From Flaccisagitta enflata (Eukaryota > Chaetognatha > Sagittoidea > Aphragmophora), in contig OZ231127.1 in assembly GCA_965153355.1 (NCBI GenBank), positions 36,704,001 to 36,768,000 on the forward strand: 64,000 nt of DNA. Direction: 5' to 3'. A model generated the notes under the pieces. That model searched no databases and was not told the origin of the DNA. It saw only the letters and a list, made by a program, of their open reading frames with translations. Below are positions 20,249-33,067 of the stretch, in pieces. The position numbers and the translations under genes are program-made. Each line of letters opens with the position of its first letter. Position 1 is the first letter of the stretch.

Positions 20249-20805
20249 TTTTGGGCAGCGGCCCCGAAGGGGCCGATGACCTATGCTTTCACACAGGGGA
20301 GATTTCTCCTCCTCCTCCGTCCGTACCCCCCCCTCGAGACCCAAATCCTAGCCTTGAGACTCAAATCCCAACCTTGAAGCTCAAATCCCAGCCTAGAGGC
20401 TCAAATCCTAGCTTTGAGGCTCAAATCCTAGCCTTGAGGCTCAAATCACAGCCTCGAGCCTCAAATTGCAGTCTCCAGGCTCAAATCCCAGTCTTCAAGC
20501 TCGAATCCCAGTCTTGAGGCTCAAATCCCAGCCTTGAGGCTAAAATCCCAGCCTTGAGGCTCAAATTTTAGTCTTGTGGCTTAAATCCTAGCCTCCAGGC
20601 TTAAATCCCAGCCTCAAAGCTCAAATTCCAGCCTCAAAGCTCAAATCCAAGCCTAGAGGCTGAAATCCCAGCCTCAAGACTCAAATAAAAACAGCATAGG
20701 TCATCGGCCCCTTCGGGGCCGCTGCCCCTCTAACTACCTCACATTCACATACACCCACAAAGGGGCAACGGGTACCGCTGACCATCTAACGCTTTTGCGA
20801 CTATT
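20249..20805 (-). mobile_element. F2 element type B, complete
   Basis: It begins with TTTTTGGGCAGCGGCCCCGA and ends with the complement CCTTCGGGGCCGCTGCCC near 20710-20728, followed by the head GGGTACCGCTGACCATCTAA. The interior is about 18 units of a 20-bp repeat (CTCAAATCCCAGCCTTGAGG). Confidence 0.75.
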
Positions 20806-20864
20806 ATGGGTTTTAAGTCAGTTTGAATTATGAGTATTAAGTATAAGTTTTGGGTGTGATATTG

Positions 20865-21320
20865 CTCCTGCCCTATCATTCACAACCTTCACAACCTTTG
20901 TGGTTGAAGTTGAGGGGGAGCAGGGCAGCGGCTCCGAAGGGGTCGATGATCTATGCTTTCACTCGGGAGTTTTCTCCTCCTTCTCCTCTTCCGTTCCCCC
21001 TTCCCCCCACCTCCTGGCCCATATCTCAGCCTCGAAGTCCATATCCCAGCCTCAAGGCCCAAATCCCAGTCTTGAGGCCCAAATCCCTTGGGGCTGGAAT
21101 TAGGGCCTCAGAGATAGGATTTTGGCTATAGGATGGGATTTGGGCCTTGAGGTTGGGATTTGGACCTCAAGACTGGGATTTGGGCCTCAAGGCTGGGATA
21201 TGGGCTTCAAGGCTGAGACATTGGCCTGGAGGTGGGGGGGGGTTACGGAGAAGGAGGAGGAGAAAATTCCCCTGCGTGAAAGCATAGGTCATCGACCCGT
21301 TCCAGGCCACTGCCCAAAAG
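20865..21320 (+). mobile_element. F2 element type B
   Basis: GCAGGGCAGCGGCTCCGAAG at 20930 and a 3' end GCATAGGTCATCGACCCGTT...CTGCCCAAAAG at 21283-21320. The interior is a folded array of GGGATTTGGGCCTCAAGGCT units that changes strand near 21085. Confidence 0.7.
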
Positions 21321-21561
21321 GACAGGTTTCAAGCCTGTGAGGGCAGATTTCAGGCCTGAGAGGGCAGATTCAAGGCCTGATAGTGCAGATTCCAGGCCTG
21401 AGAGGGCTGATTTCAGGCCTGAGAGGGCAGATTTCATGTCTGAGAGGGCCTGGATGCGCTATAATTTCATGTATCTGGGGGGACTAACGAACAAACAGAC
21501 GGACGAACAAAAGTCCCCCTGTGTTCTACAGAACTTTGTCCCCTTCGGGGCCACTGCCCAA
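21321..21561 (+). mobile_element. F2 element type A, 3' half
   Basis: Twenty-bp units GAGGGCAGATTTCAGGCCTG, then GGACGGACGAAC-type words and CTACAGAACTTTGTCCCCTT...CTGCCCAAAAA. The 5' half is missing; it abuts the type-B copy. Confidence 0.7.
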
Positions 21562-22989
21562 AAAGCATCAAAAGGAATACACTGCACAATTCATAGACAT
21601 CGCAATCAATTCTTACTTATGAAGATACAAAGAAGCGATAAAATTACCAACAATTGTTTGAGCCCCATACTATCTAGGAAATATGTTTGGCAGCATCTTT
21701 AAAGAGAGATACCTCAACTTCTCATTTAGATAAGTAAACAAAATTTATAAGCATTTTAATCTTCATTGAAAAATTTACAATCTGAGCGCAATCTCGTCTC
21801 TGTGCATCAAACCGTTTAAAAATGCCATTAGTTTGAAGTTAATCATGTACTTTTAAAAATGGCCAAAAATAATGGATTTCTTTTTAGCAATTCTATAAGA
21901 GGCTTTGTCTGTCCGTCCATTGGTCGGTTGGTTGGTTGGTCCGTCAGGCTCGGGTTGAAAAGTGGGAAAACATGTATTTCCGCCCCTGCCCACCCCAATT
22001 TTGCAGTGAAAATGGCCAAAATCTACTATTATTACCACAACCACCTCTTGTTGTAATAAACAAACCAAACTCAAGGTCCCTTAATTAAATTGAGGATTGT
22101 TTTTCTCTTTTGTTCTAGTTAGTATAAATACAAAAATAACCAATAACAAGCAGGTATATAAATTTGAAGCACATGAGGGGGGAAAACATACCATTAACCA
22201 TAAGTGCTGCCAAACTTTTTTCCTAGATAGTACGTATGACACAGTGCAAGATCGCGTGAAAATTTGGCATTCACCAAGGTCAAAAAATTTAGTTATCATA
22301 AAACAATTTTTTCTTCATTTGTTGTTTAATATATTACTTTGTGATAACAAAACAAAAAAAATCAATGCAAAATCTGTTTTAGTTAGCTAAATATTAATTA
22401 TTATATAATTAAATATGATTTATTCTGTTTTTTAGCTTTTCATTGTATTTTTCAAGTTTTTTGCATCAGAAAATGTTTTAAAATGCTCTTGATATATTTT
22501 AGATAAGTAGAAAACATATAATAAAACATTTTTTATTTGATTTTTTACTGTCATTTACAATTTTATGCAAAATAAGTACGGAAAACAAACATTTTTTGCT
22601 TATTTTACATCTTGTCGTGAAATGGTTTCTTTTCTATGAGATATTGTCTTGCAATTTAACATTCAGCAATCGTCCATACATTCACGTAATCATGATTGTT
22701 ATCACAAAGCTGTTCATTCATTCCTTCATTCAATCATTCATTCATTTATTCATTCAATCATTCAGTCATTCATTCATTTATTCATTCAATCATTCACAAT
22801 TGTTAACATGACATAGTGGTCATTACTGTTGTTGTTGCTGTTGTTGTTGTTGTTGTTACTGCTGTTGTCCTCATCTTTGTCATCATTGTTATTGTTGTTG
22901 TTGTTGTTGTTACCATTAGTATTATTAATTGGAACTTAACTATTTGACCCCAGTCATAATCACTATACCACCTATTATTGTAGTATCAG

Positions 22990-23021
<32 letters not shown>

Positions 23022-23150
23022 GAAACAAAGCCTCCAATCCTAACATTTCCGCCTCCTAAGCTGTATTCCAAGTGACCAGCCCAAGATTCATGTTTTAACT
23101 CTTTGAATTCCAAGCTCCAGTCCAGCCTGGCCATGTAAAAGTGCAAGAAT
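21562..23150. other. AT-rich sequence without a recognised gene
   Basis: Holds (TTCA)n at 22714-22797 and (TTG)n at 22826-22913 and 22986-23022. Short ORFs have no recognisable similarity. Confidence 0.5.
21888..22003 (-). mobile_element. F1 element, partial
   Basis: CTATAAGAGGCTTTGTCTGT, GGTCGGTTGG tracts and CCGCCCCTGCCCACCCC. The head and the hairpin are not intact. Confidence 0.5.
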
Positions 23151-23261
23151 GCGAATTTCCGCCCTTGCCCACCTGTCCGCAACTTGTTTTGGCCGTAAAA
23201 CTGGCCTTGTTATAATACTTACTTACTACATATTTCTGTCTCCCTGCCCCCTTGGAATAAA

Positions 23262-23377
23262 CAAGACCAAGTACACCAATAAGATGCGACGTGTGGATTG
23301 TCGAATGAATGCGTTTCCAACAGACACACAGATTGACCGACCGACAGATACAGCCAGTTATAGAAGTGCTTTGTTGC
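23262..23377 (+). mobile_element. F1 element, GRTGCG subfamily
   Basis: AAGACCAAGTACACCAATAA head, AGATGCGACGTGTGGATTGT, GACCGACCGACAG tract and AGTGCTTTGTTGCACCT end. The same subfamily is at 43109-43231. Confidence 0.65.
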
Positions 23378-23626
23378 ACCTGAAAATCTGGGTCTGGGGC
23401 ACAATGGGCCGTGACCCGGAAAGTATCAAAGTGTTTTAAAATGTTTTGTTATGTCGAAAAAAACAATTTTCCAGTTTTCTTCAAACGTTAGCTAACGTTA
23501 GCTACCTACCACTGAAGTGACCACGTCAAGACAATCAAAAATATGGCCGGCATGTGACTAGTTGTGGACGATGTGTGCCAAAATTTAACGTTGGCAGAAA
23601 TAAAGTAAAATAGACGTTGCTGCAAT

Positions 23627-24255
23627 ATGCAAATTTTCGGACTTCATCGGAAGAAGAAAGACAGCGAAAAGAAACCTAAACAGCTTTTCTGGACTCAAGT
23701 TGGTCGATGCTTGTGTTTGTTGTCACGTAACCTTGGTTACGCTATTCAGAAGATCGTTTCAGAGCAAGTTCGTGCATTACACATATCGGTAAACAAGGGC
23801 CGGAACATGATCGTCTTAGTTTTGAGGCTTGTAGAAGAATCTCAGTTCATCAAGACGCACCAAGAATTTACTTTTTTTTTACTCAAGAAAGTAACCGATC
23901 TGGAATCGTTTTGTTAAATCTCCCGTAATCTACGACAAACGAATTTCACTCGTTCACGCTCGCGATTGGCTCAATCGACATTTAGAGGAAGAAAGTCGCA
24001 TCGAAGGGACTGACTATCTGGGCAACCATGGATTGACGGGACTTAAAGCTATCTTTTCATTGTTGCTGGCAGTTGAAAGTCGTCGGGAGTCATCACCGGC
24101 TCTGTTCATCAATGTGTACATCAGTTACGTCTGTTCATGTCGCTACAAGGGCACTAAAATTCATCTTATCAAACTCGCGGTGACAAAAATGAGGGAAATC
24201 GCAGGAGGACGCTGGAAAGGAAACGAAATAAGCCTGATATGCGGAATTGATAAAA
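23627..24255 (+). CDS. Unassigned protein-coding region, two reading frames
   Basis: An ORF starting at ATG 23627 (MQIFGLHRKKKDSEKK...) has a mixed, protein-like composition with Leu/Val-rich helices (GRNMIVLVLRLVEES). It ends at 23917. A second frame, open from 23895, reads IWNRFVKSPVIYDKRISLVH, then DWLNRHLEEESRIEGTDYLG and later ALFINVYISYVCSCRYKGTK, and runs to a predicted donor AAAA/GTGAGA at 24256. The two parts could be joined by a short intron, by a frameshift near the T run at 23870, or be decayed. I do not recognise the family. The donor leads straight into a GAGAGC microsatellite. Confidence 0.4.
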
Positions 24256-24288
<33 letters not shown>

Positions 24289-24385
24289 CGAGAGAGAGAG
24301 AGCGAGAGCGAGAGCGAGAGCGAGAGCGAGAGCGAGAGCGAGAGCGAGAGCGAGAGCGAGAGCGAGAGCGAGAAAGAGAGAGTAA
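24256..24385. repeat. (GA)n/(GAGAGC)n microsatellite
   Basis: Starts inside a predicted donor GTGAGAG; about 130 bp. Confidence 0.95.
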
Positions 24386-24507
24386 AATGGATGTGTAATG
24401 CGCGAACATCCGCTCATGCAGAAATGACATTCTGTTTCATATTCTCCTCAATAGCGTTTGTATGGCTTCATTGTCATCTGCAATGTTGGCATCATCGAAA
24501 TTCAAGA

Positions 24508-24623
24508 GAACTCAGCGCACGGCTACCAACGGCTTGGCTTACGGAAGTCATCGAGAATCATCACCATCTTTGCCCTGCAGCGTCGGACATCAGCTTCGTC
24601 TGTCGCTTCATTGACGCACAAAA

Positions 24624-24624
<1 letters not shown>
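24508..24624 (+). CDS. Possible second exon of the unassigned plus-strand gene
   Basis: Reads RELSARLPTAWLTEVIENHH and DISFVCRFIDAQK, ending at a donor AAAAA/GTGAGA followed at once by (GA)n. The 5' end is not defined. The unit '(exon) AAAA GTGAGAGAGA' occurs twice 369 bp apart, so this may instead be a partial duplication. Confidence 0.3.

Positions 24625-24670
<46 letters not shown>
24625..24670. repeat. (GA)n microsatellite
   Basis: Begins inside a predicted donor GTGAGAG. Confidence 0.95.
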
Positions 24671-24671
<1 letters not shown>

Positions 24672-25044
24672 GTGTGAATGTGCAAATACTTTCACGCACA
24701 GGAAAGACATGCTGATCAACATTGTCTTTCTATGTATTCTCTATAGCTTTCGTGTGCCTGCATAGTCATGAGAAAACTCGACGGCAACATTCGGGAAGTT
24801 CTTGGGAGGGGGAGACGCCAAAAAATGTTTTCAACAAGTAAGAGTTTGAAAATTACGCGAAATCAAATTAAGAAGGTTGGTTGACACATAAGCCAGGTGA
24901 AGAGGAGAACAATGCCGACGATATGCTTTGTGCAATGTCAATGTTGAACGTAATTTCAAGATGTAAGGATAAATTAAAATGTGGATAATTGTACTTTCAA
25001 TAAAATAGTTAAATCCCGCTGTAAAAGGTAGACCGCTACAATTA

Positions 25045-25673
25045 AAAAATCTCAGGATCAAGTCAAAATACTGGGATTTTACCGTCCATCCCATACTATA
25101 CCAATTTTGACCCCAGGAATCCAAATCTGCAGCCAAAAATGGTCTCAGGTCAATATTTCCATCGACTACGGCTACATTTCTCAGGTCATAATGCTATATA
25201 AGGTCAAATTTTCAAAATTGGAAATTTGTCAATCTGATTGCAGATTCAAAATCCTTGCAAAAAACTGTGTGAAGAAAGTATCTTTCTTATTTTTAAATTT
25301 TGATTAGAACATAGTCAAAATCAACATTATCGATCAAAATAAGGTCAAATTTAGACAAAAGAGCAATTTTACTCTATTTTGGATGGTTGACGCTAATTTT
25401 GACTATGTTCCACTCAAAATTTAAAAAAAAGAAAGACACTTCCATATCATAGTTTTTTCCAAGGATTTTGAATCTGCAATCAGATTGACAAATTTCCAAT
25501 TTTGAAAATTTGACCTTATATAGTATTTTGACCTGAGAAATGTAGCCGTAGTCGATCGAAATATTGACCTGAGACCATTTCTGACTGAAAATTCGGATTC
25601 CTGGGGTCAAAATTGGTCTAGTACGGGATGGACAGTAAAATCCCAAAATTTTGACTTGATTCTGAGATTTTTT
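25045..25673. mobile_element. Foldback element, 629 bp, with 13-bp flanking repeats
   Basis: Two arms of about 290 bp are inverted copies (AATCTCAGGATCAAGTCAAA at the left, its complement at the right). ACCGCTACAATTA flanks both sides (25032-25044, 25674-25686). Confidence 0.75.
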
Positions 25674-25967
25674 ACCGCTACAATTATTCATTTATAAAAC
25701 TTGGTCTTGATACTCACTTGGTCTTATCATACTAGGTGACTAGGTCTACGTGGCAAAGTAGCTGCCATACATTCATGTGATTGTGCAATGTCTTCTAAAG
25801 AGTTCATAAGTCACGGTGCAGACAAAGGGACAATTTTCACGGTCAAGTAATATTTTAGAAAAACATTCAAGTAATTAATCTATATTTTATAAAAAAAAAT
25901 TATATCTTAGTTTATATTACCAGTAAAGGCGGCTCTCGCCGACCGGAAAAAAATCGTAAGGGCTGTT

Positions 25968-26540
25968 TTGTGTGTGTTTGTGTGTGTGTGTGTGTGTTTG
26001 ATTCTGACCCTGTCTCTCTCTGTCTCCCTCCCGTGCTCCCTCCCTCTCTCCTTCCCTCCCCCTCCCTCTCTCCCTCCCTCCCTCTCTCCCTCCCCCTCTC
26101 CCTCTCTCCCTCGCTCGCTCCCTCCCTTTCCCTCACCCTCCCTCTCGCCTCTCTCTCCCCCTCTCCTCTCCCTCTCCCTCTCCTCTCCTCCCCCCTCTCC
26201 CTCTCCCTCCCTCTCCTCTCTCCCTCCTCCTCTCTTCCCCTCACCCTCTCCCTCTCCTCACTCAATCTCTCCTCCCCTCCCCTCCTCCCCTCTCTCCCTC
26301 TCTCCCTTCTTTCCTCCCCTAACCTTCCCCCTCTCTCTCTGTCCTCTCTCCCCTCTCTCCTTCCCTTCCTCCCCTCCCCTCTCCCTCCCTCTCCCTCTCC
26401 CTCCCTCCCTCCCTTCTCCCTCCCTCCCCTCCCCTCTCCTCCTTTCCTTCCCCTCCCTCCTCCCTCCCTCTCTTTCCTCCCTCTCCTCCTCCCTCCCCCT
26501 CCCTCTCTCCCTCCCTCCCTCTCCCTCCCTCCCTCTGCCC
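25968..26540. repeat. (TG)n then (CCCT/CT)n low-complexity tract
   Basis: Nearly 550 bp of pure pyrimidine (CCCTCCCTCTCT). The long ORFs here are repeat artefacts. Confidence 0.95.
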
Positions 26541-27164
26541 TCTGCTGAACTCATTTTTATAGTTATTTAGGGGTCAAAATTGAGATCGATGAAAAATATC
26601 GATCTCTGAGAAATATGCGAAAAATGTGAAAAAATAAAAAAAGATTAAAAAATTCATAGCGCCTAAAGTATTGATCCGACAGTGCCCTGCTTTTTTCCAG
26701 AAGGTGTAAAAAAGTGCCCTCTTTCACCCTGTACCAATTTCAACCCCAGCCTCGGGCGAGCCTAGTCGTGACTCAACTTCCTCAAAACACCTCAAGCGAA
26801 AATAGGAAAAATTAATTCCTAAGCGAAACTCAAAAAATCGAAAAACGTTTTTCGATTTTTTTCCCAAAAATCGAAAAACGTTTTTCGATTTTTTTCCCAA
26901 TTAATACATTTGTATTGAAAGTCATTAATATGTACAAATTCAGTATAGAAAATAAAAAAAAATAAAATATTTTTTTTCCTCGAATGAAATTCCTAATATC
27001 CCTGAATGCAAAAATTTGCATTTAAAAAAACATAGCCTTATTCTGAATACATATAGGAAAAGAGCAATGTTCTAAGAAATGCAAATTTTGCATGTGGGAA
27101 AGAGAAAAAAATTTTAACTCAAAATGACTTCCCAAATTTGCTGCTCGTGTGCACTGGGACATAA

Positions 27165-27352
27165 CTAACAAGATCGGATAAACGGCTACCCAACTCTTGT
27201 GCGTCGGGAGGGGCAATGATATAAATGCTTAATTGCTAACCAAGCACTTGAGCTAGTGATTGGAAAACGCCCGCAAACTCTGAAGGCATCACAGACGGGC
27301 CGACCAACCAGCTGACCCACCAACACAGCCAGGTAGAGTCGCGTGCACGCGA
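27165..27352 (+). mobile_element. F1 hairpin-ended element, diverged
   Basis: Head AACAAGATCGGATAAACGGC at 27167, CCGACCAACC tract and end GTAGAGTCGCGTGCACGCGA at 27331. Confidence 0.65.
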
Positions 27353-27668
27353 CCAAAATGCCCCGTCATGACAGTATGGGGTGTAACCTAATGTTTTCTT
27401 CATTCTAGAAACAAATAATACAGGTCCAGAGACGAACAAACATAAATGGAGTTTGATGAGAGAATACGATGAAAAGAACACGAAACTCGGTATTACGAAA
27501 TCGCCGCGGAAGTTGGGGAGGGGCGTTCACCCTACTTCACTCCATACAGACACATAAACATCAACGGTTGGACGGAAAACGCCTCTAGTCTACAACCAAA
27601 AACTTAATTTCTAAAAGTGCAATCTAAATTAATGCACACTTGCAGGCGAATCATGTGCTTGAAAGCTA

Positions 27669-28832
27669 CAGTACGATGGGAGCAATGACGACCTAGACTG
27701 GAGGATAGATTTTAGGTATCTTAATTTCATTTGTATCATGAAATATTTAAGATCTAGGTTAATTAAATGTTGCTCTATTGAGTGAATGCATTTGCGTCTC
27801 GTAAACCTCAACTTGTGACTTGACCTCATCAAGACTTCATTTTTCAAGGTTCTCACAATTTTCACAGCTCGCTTTTTCAGTCATACATTTTTAGCTGAAT
27901 TTAGGTTTATTTCTGAGATCAGATCCTTTTCCCTTCTAGCTTTTATTTTGAAACAGGAATGTAGAATATATATCAGCATTGATTTGCGCAAATATTTATA
28001 TTTTTCTCAAGGCTAGGGAAGCTAAATTTTTTATGACTGATAAAGTGTGAGCCTTGTAACTGGGTACCACTTGTTTGTTATTGTCATTTTTAAAAATTTA
28101 CGACAGTTTTTCTCTGATAATTAGATTGAGCGAAAAATTTCATATAATTTTGAGAAAAAAAATCTGCTCAATTGGACCATTTTTACAGGTTTTACGGCTA
28201 TGTTTAATAAACAATAGTCATGTGAATTAATTTTTGGGCAAAATTTAAAACGGCTATAAAACCTGTAAAAATAGACCGATTGAGCTGATTTCTTTTTCAT
28301 AACTGTATAAAATTTTTCACCCAATCTATTAAGGTAGGTTAGAACTTTGAAAAATGAAGTCTTGATGGGGTCAAGTCGCAAGTTAAAGTTTGAGAGACGC
28401 AAACCTTTTCACTCGATAAAGCAGCCTTTAATTACCCTAGATCTCATATATTTCATGATACAAATAAAATTAAGGTACCGTATTTCTTGTAATTAGCGCC
28501 CCGGGCGCTTTTGAAAATGAAATGAAACATTGCTGTTTTAAACCTGCAATTAGCGCCCCCTTTTCACTAATATAATAATATTTTATCAAATTTACACTTT
28601 CTCACAATTTTCTTATAATTCAAATCAGCAAATCACTAAAAAGAGAATATTTTGTCGTATTGAATGTCATTCTCATATGGATTTTGCCAAAAAAATATTA
28701 TTTCCAACAAAATTTCTTCAACTTTTGATGAAAAAGGGGGGGACGCTAATTAGAGAGGGGGCGATAAATGCAAGAAATACGGTACCTAAAATCTATCCAC
28801 CAGTCTAGGTCGTCATTGCTCCCATTGTACTG
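27669..28832. mobile_element. Palindromic mariner-type element with nested insertion
   Basis: TIR CAGTACGATGGGAGCAATGA at both ends, TA on both flanks. The arms are complementary over most of their length with the centre near 28220. The right arm is interrupted by the element at 28478-28782. No transposase ORF. Confidence 0.75.
28478..28782. mobile_element. Mariner-type miniature element, 305 bp, nested
   Basis: TIR CCGTATTTCTTGTAATTAGC and its near-complement with GCGCCCC / GGGGGCG after it; TA duplicated at 28476-28477 and 28783-28784. The left arm of the outer palindrome shows the empty site. Confidence 0.85.
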
Positions 28833-28955
28833 TAAAAAGTTTAGGAATACATTGCAATTTGGAACAGGTTTGTTGTCATTTGAGCACTCATGGCTCAAAT
28901 TGTTTTTGATGGTGGTAGCACGGTCTTTGCGTCTTTGTGTATTCACATTTTTAAG

Positions 28956-29416
<461 letters not shown>

Positions 29417-29855
29417 GTTTATTGAGGTGGTCCATGTTTTCGATCAAAATAAAATAAAAGCAGTTGCATTTTCTTTACGTTTATTGCTGGTTACCACTTC
29501 GTATCCGTGGTCAAAGGGGCCCTCCTTGCGCATGCCTTCATGTTCGTATGGTCCAATTGGACTACTGAGACAGTCGAAATGAGCAGGAAAATTCAATATT
29601 TCAGTCAGCTAGTTAGTTAGAATCGAAGCGCCGCGAAGAGGGTAAAATCTTTGAGGAAATTAATTTTCTGGTCGGAGAACAGTATGGTCAAAAACCGTTC
29701 TATGATCAATTTGTCATGTTTACAAACCATTTTGGGGCTCCGAACCAGAAATTGTGTAGTGGGACTATGAAAGTGTTCATTATGCAACGTTACAACTGTG
29801 CTTGCCATAGAAGTTTTGGTCCGTGTTCATGCTCGGTCTCTGTATTAATGTGTAT

Positions 29856-29857
<2 letters not shown>

Positions 29858-29931
<74 letters not shown>
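29858..29931. repeat. (GA)n microsatellite
   Basis: About 36 GA units. Confidence 0.99.
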
Positions 29932-29935
<4 letters not shown>

Positions 29936-29939
29936 GGGA

Positions 29940-30930
29940 GAGAAAAACAGGGAGAGCGACAGAGTGATACAAAGACAGAGACAGACAAAACAGGTTGAGA
30001 AACAATTGGTATTAAAAGACATTTTTTAAACCATGTCGTTTTATTTAGACTGTCTATGTAAGACAACACACTGTAGGCCGACCTTTCTCATTACCTCAGA
30101 GGGCACTTTTAGGCCAAAAATGGAGAAACAAAAAACGCCAAACCTAATCTTTAGAGTATATATTTGATATTAACCAGCCATAGAATGATACCTTGACCGG
30201 AAGTAGGTGCCCACTATGTAATCGCCTGGACTCTGGCTCTGGAAGCTGAGATGGCCAATTTTGTCAAAATCAAGAAATAAAAAAAATGAACCAAATATGG
30301 CTGAAATAGAGGGGTAATGGTTAGTATGTAAAGTACCAATCACAATTTTGGCTGATTTTTTTATTTAGGGGGGGGTAACAGCGCTCTAAATTGGCTTGGT
30401 AAGGCTTATTTCAATCAAAATAAGGGGGGTCAGTGGCCTTATTATTTTTTTAAACCATAGTACACCCAAACATTAAGACAATATTATTACTGAAATATGT
30501 AGAGGAAACTCTAAGGTTTCATAATCAGGTTTCATTATAATTGTACCTCTCATAGTTTTGCGGCAATACTAAATAATGCGTTTTTTAAAAATCAATGAGT
30601 AACTTTCCATTGTAATCCTATGGAAGGGGGAAGAGCAAAAAATCCAGTTTTATTTTTTTTTACCTATGTACACCCAGGACTTAAGATATTTTTTTTTGTC
30701 AATTCTTACCTTTTGGTGATGGCCTACAAGGGACTGGTTTCCATTTTTTTGTACCTCTCACCATTTTGGAGAAATAGCACCTTGCTACTTTCCCCTATCT
30801 GGAGAGGGCATTTTGAAAATCTGCTCCATTGGAATTTGTCTATTTTACCTCTACTATTAGAGAAACATTGTTTCTTATGAAAGTCAAGACTTGTTGCTAG
30901 AAAACCATACAATGTGGGATGAGATAGTTA
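29940..30930. other. No recognisable feature
   Basis: AT-rich with short T runs; no ORF with family resemblance, no clear repeat. Confidence 0.4.
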
Positions 30931-30939
30931 TTGTAGAAA

Positions 30940-31380
30940 TTGTAGTGGAGGAGGAGGAGGAGGAGGAGGAGGAGGCGGGGAGGCTGCAAATCTTGTAAAT
31001 CTATAATATTGGCCAAGCTTTGATCATCAAAAAGATGGTATTTATCAATGAGATTGGTTTGAAATTAACCTTGTGGAACTGTTGAAGGGAGGAGGAGGAG
31101 GAGGAGGAGGAGGAGGAGGAGGAGGCGGCGGCGGGGGCAGCTGCAGATCTTGTAAATCTATAATATTGGCCAAGCTTTGATCATCTTAAAGATGATATTT
31201 ACCAAAGGAGATTGGTTTGAAAGTAACCTTGTGGAACTGTTGAAGGGAGTAGGTGGAGGAGGAGGAGGAGCAGGAGGAGGAGGAGGCGGTGGCGGCTGCA
31301 AATCATGTAAATCTATAATATTGGCCAAGCTTTGTACCTCTAAAAGATGATATTTACCACAGGACATAGTAGGGAAGTAT
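30940..31380. repeat. 158-bp tandem repeat with (GGA)n blocks, three copies
   Basis: Each unit has (GGA)n then CTTGTAAATCTATAATATTG and CTTGTGGAACTGTTGAAGGG. On the minus strand each unit could encode an exon ending in a proline run followed by FNSST and a donor-like ACAAG/GTTA. A further partial copy is at 33751-33835. Confidence 0.75.
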
Positions 31381-31747
31381 GACGAAAGAATTTTTTTCTC
31401 CAAAACCCCAATCATTGGTATCAATCGATGCAGAATATCAAGGGCTTTCAATTGATACCCCATAATGCATATTTAAACTATTTTTCTAACATATTTTGCG
31501 GTATATTGCCTTCGGCGCCGTTCTCGCGAGTCTGTCACTTGTTTGGACATAACTTTCTAACCAAATGAAATCCGTCTGGCCATGAAAATTCGACATGGAA
31601 CATGCAGGGTATCCGTCCAGAATGAACTTGTCAGATCACCAACCTAATACTTTACCACAAAGACTCACTTAAGCTGTATATCACGACAATAGTGAAAGGG
31701 ATGACGATCCAATAATCATTCTCAAAACTGCAAAGTGATGGTGATTT

Positions 31748-31937
31748 TTAGTTGCGGACACGCAACTCTATAAGAGGCTTTGTCCGTCCGTCCGTTGGTC
31801 CGTTGGTCCGTTGGTCCGTTGGCCCGTTGGTCCGTCGGTCCGTGGTGATCGATTTGGAAAGTGTGAAAACGCGCATTTCCGCCCCTGCCCACCCGTCCGC
31901 AACTGGTATTGGCCGTGTATCCGGCCTTGTTAAAACA
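31748..31937 (-). mobile_element. F1 hairpin-ended element, complete
   Basis: Minus strand: head AACAAGGCCGGATACACGGC, motif GTTGCGGACGGGTGGGCAGG, repeated ACGGACCAACGG tract, 3' hairpin GTTGCGTGTCCGCAAC and AAAA. The motif and 3' arm are perfectly complementary. Confidence 0.85.
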
Positions 31938-32037
31938 ATGTGGCAATATGGCAAGGTCAAGGGGTGTGGGAAGGGGCAAGCAGCTCTCTTTCTCTCTGTC
32001 TCTCTCTCTGTCTGTCAATTTGTCTGTCTGTCTGTCT

Positions 32038-32041
<4 letters not shown>

Positions 32042-32126
<85 letters not shown>

Positions 32127-32138
32127 TCTCTCTCTCTG
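32042..32138. repeat. (CT)n microsatellite
   Basis: About 48 CT units, next to the F1 element at 32160. Confidence 0.99.
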
Positions 32139-32159
32139 AAATCAATGGAACAAGTGAGG

Positions 32160-32348
32160 CGGGGTCACAATATCGTTGCGGATGGGTGGGCAGGGGCATC
32201 CACACCCCATGCCCCCCCTCACCAACACACATAACCAAAAAACCAGCTAAAATACTTGTTTTTCCACTTTTGCGTCATGGACGGATGAATGGACCGACAG
32301 ACTGATGGACAGACAAAGCTTATTATAGAGTTGTGTGTCTGCAACTAA
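32160..32348 (+). mobile_element. F1 hairpin-ended element
   Basis: Alternative head GGGGTCACAATATC, motif GTTGCGGATGGGTGGGCAGG, GGACCGACAG tract, end GTTGTGTGTCTGCAACTAAA. A close relative of the head occurs next to a (CTT)n at 58366-58410. Confidence 0.7.
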
Positions 32349-32665
32349 AAACGGATGGATGACTGACGACAGATGTGCATAGTCGTTATTGAGTCCACAA
32401 AAAAAATCAAAACTGAACAAAAGATGTAAAGCAATTGTCTATTTACACAATTTTGTAAAAATAAATTGCGCCATTGCATTGAATGTAAAAGAAAGGCTCA
32501 AACTGTAAATAAATTTTTGAGATCATCCAGTGAGTAAAATTCATGGAATCTCCATCTGACCAAAGACAAAAAGACCAAGAGACTAATTGTAAATTGTCTT
32601 AAAATAGCTTTGAATGACTTAGAATGACTAAAAATGATGTCAAACAGCAAAAAAAGTTAGGCATT

Positions 32666-32855
32666 AAGGACCGATGGACCGACCGACAGAGCGGGTCATA
32701 GTCGCGTGCACGCGACTAAAAAGGCTAACCAAGTATTTTGGCAGGAGCAGTAATGCGAAAAACGCCCGTAAACGCCAAAAAAGCAGTGTTACCGACCAAC
32801 CAACCAACCGATCGACCGACAGCAGGTTATAGGGTCGCGTGCACGCGACTAAAAA
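32666..32855 (+). mobile_element. Two F1 3' ends in tandem
   Basis: GTCGCGTGCACGCGACTAAA at about 32701 and again at 32834, each after a GACCGACAG tract. Between them is AGGCTAACCAAGTATTTTGG. Confidence 0.7.
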
Positions 32856-33067
32856 TCTAAAATTGGGGGCAATGGAAATTTACGAGCGCAAACAATGTAC
32901 TGTTTACTTGCGCTTTAGGCGCAAGTACCATGATGCTATTTTGGTTAGCACTTTTTAACAGATACTTTTTTTTTTATTGTGATCGCGTTACTTTGGATGA
33001 AATCGAAAAAAAAAAAAATGAAACCAGATTTAGAATCAGTATTGTCGAAACTGACTTAGCTGGTTAA

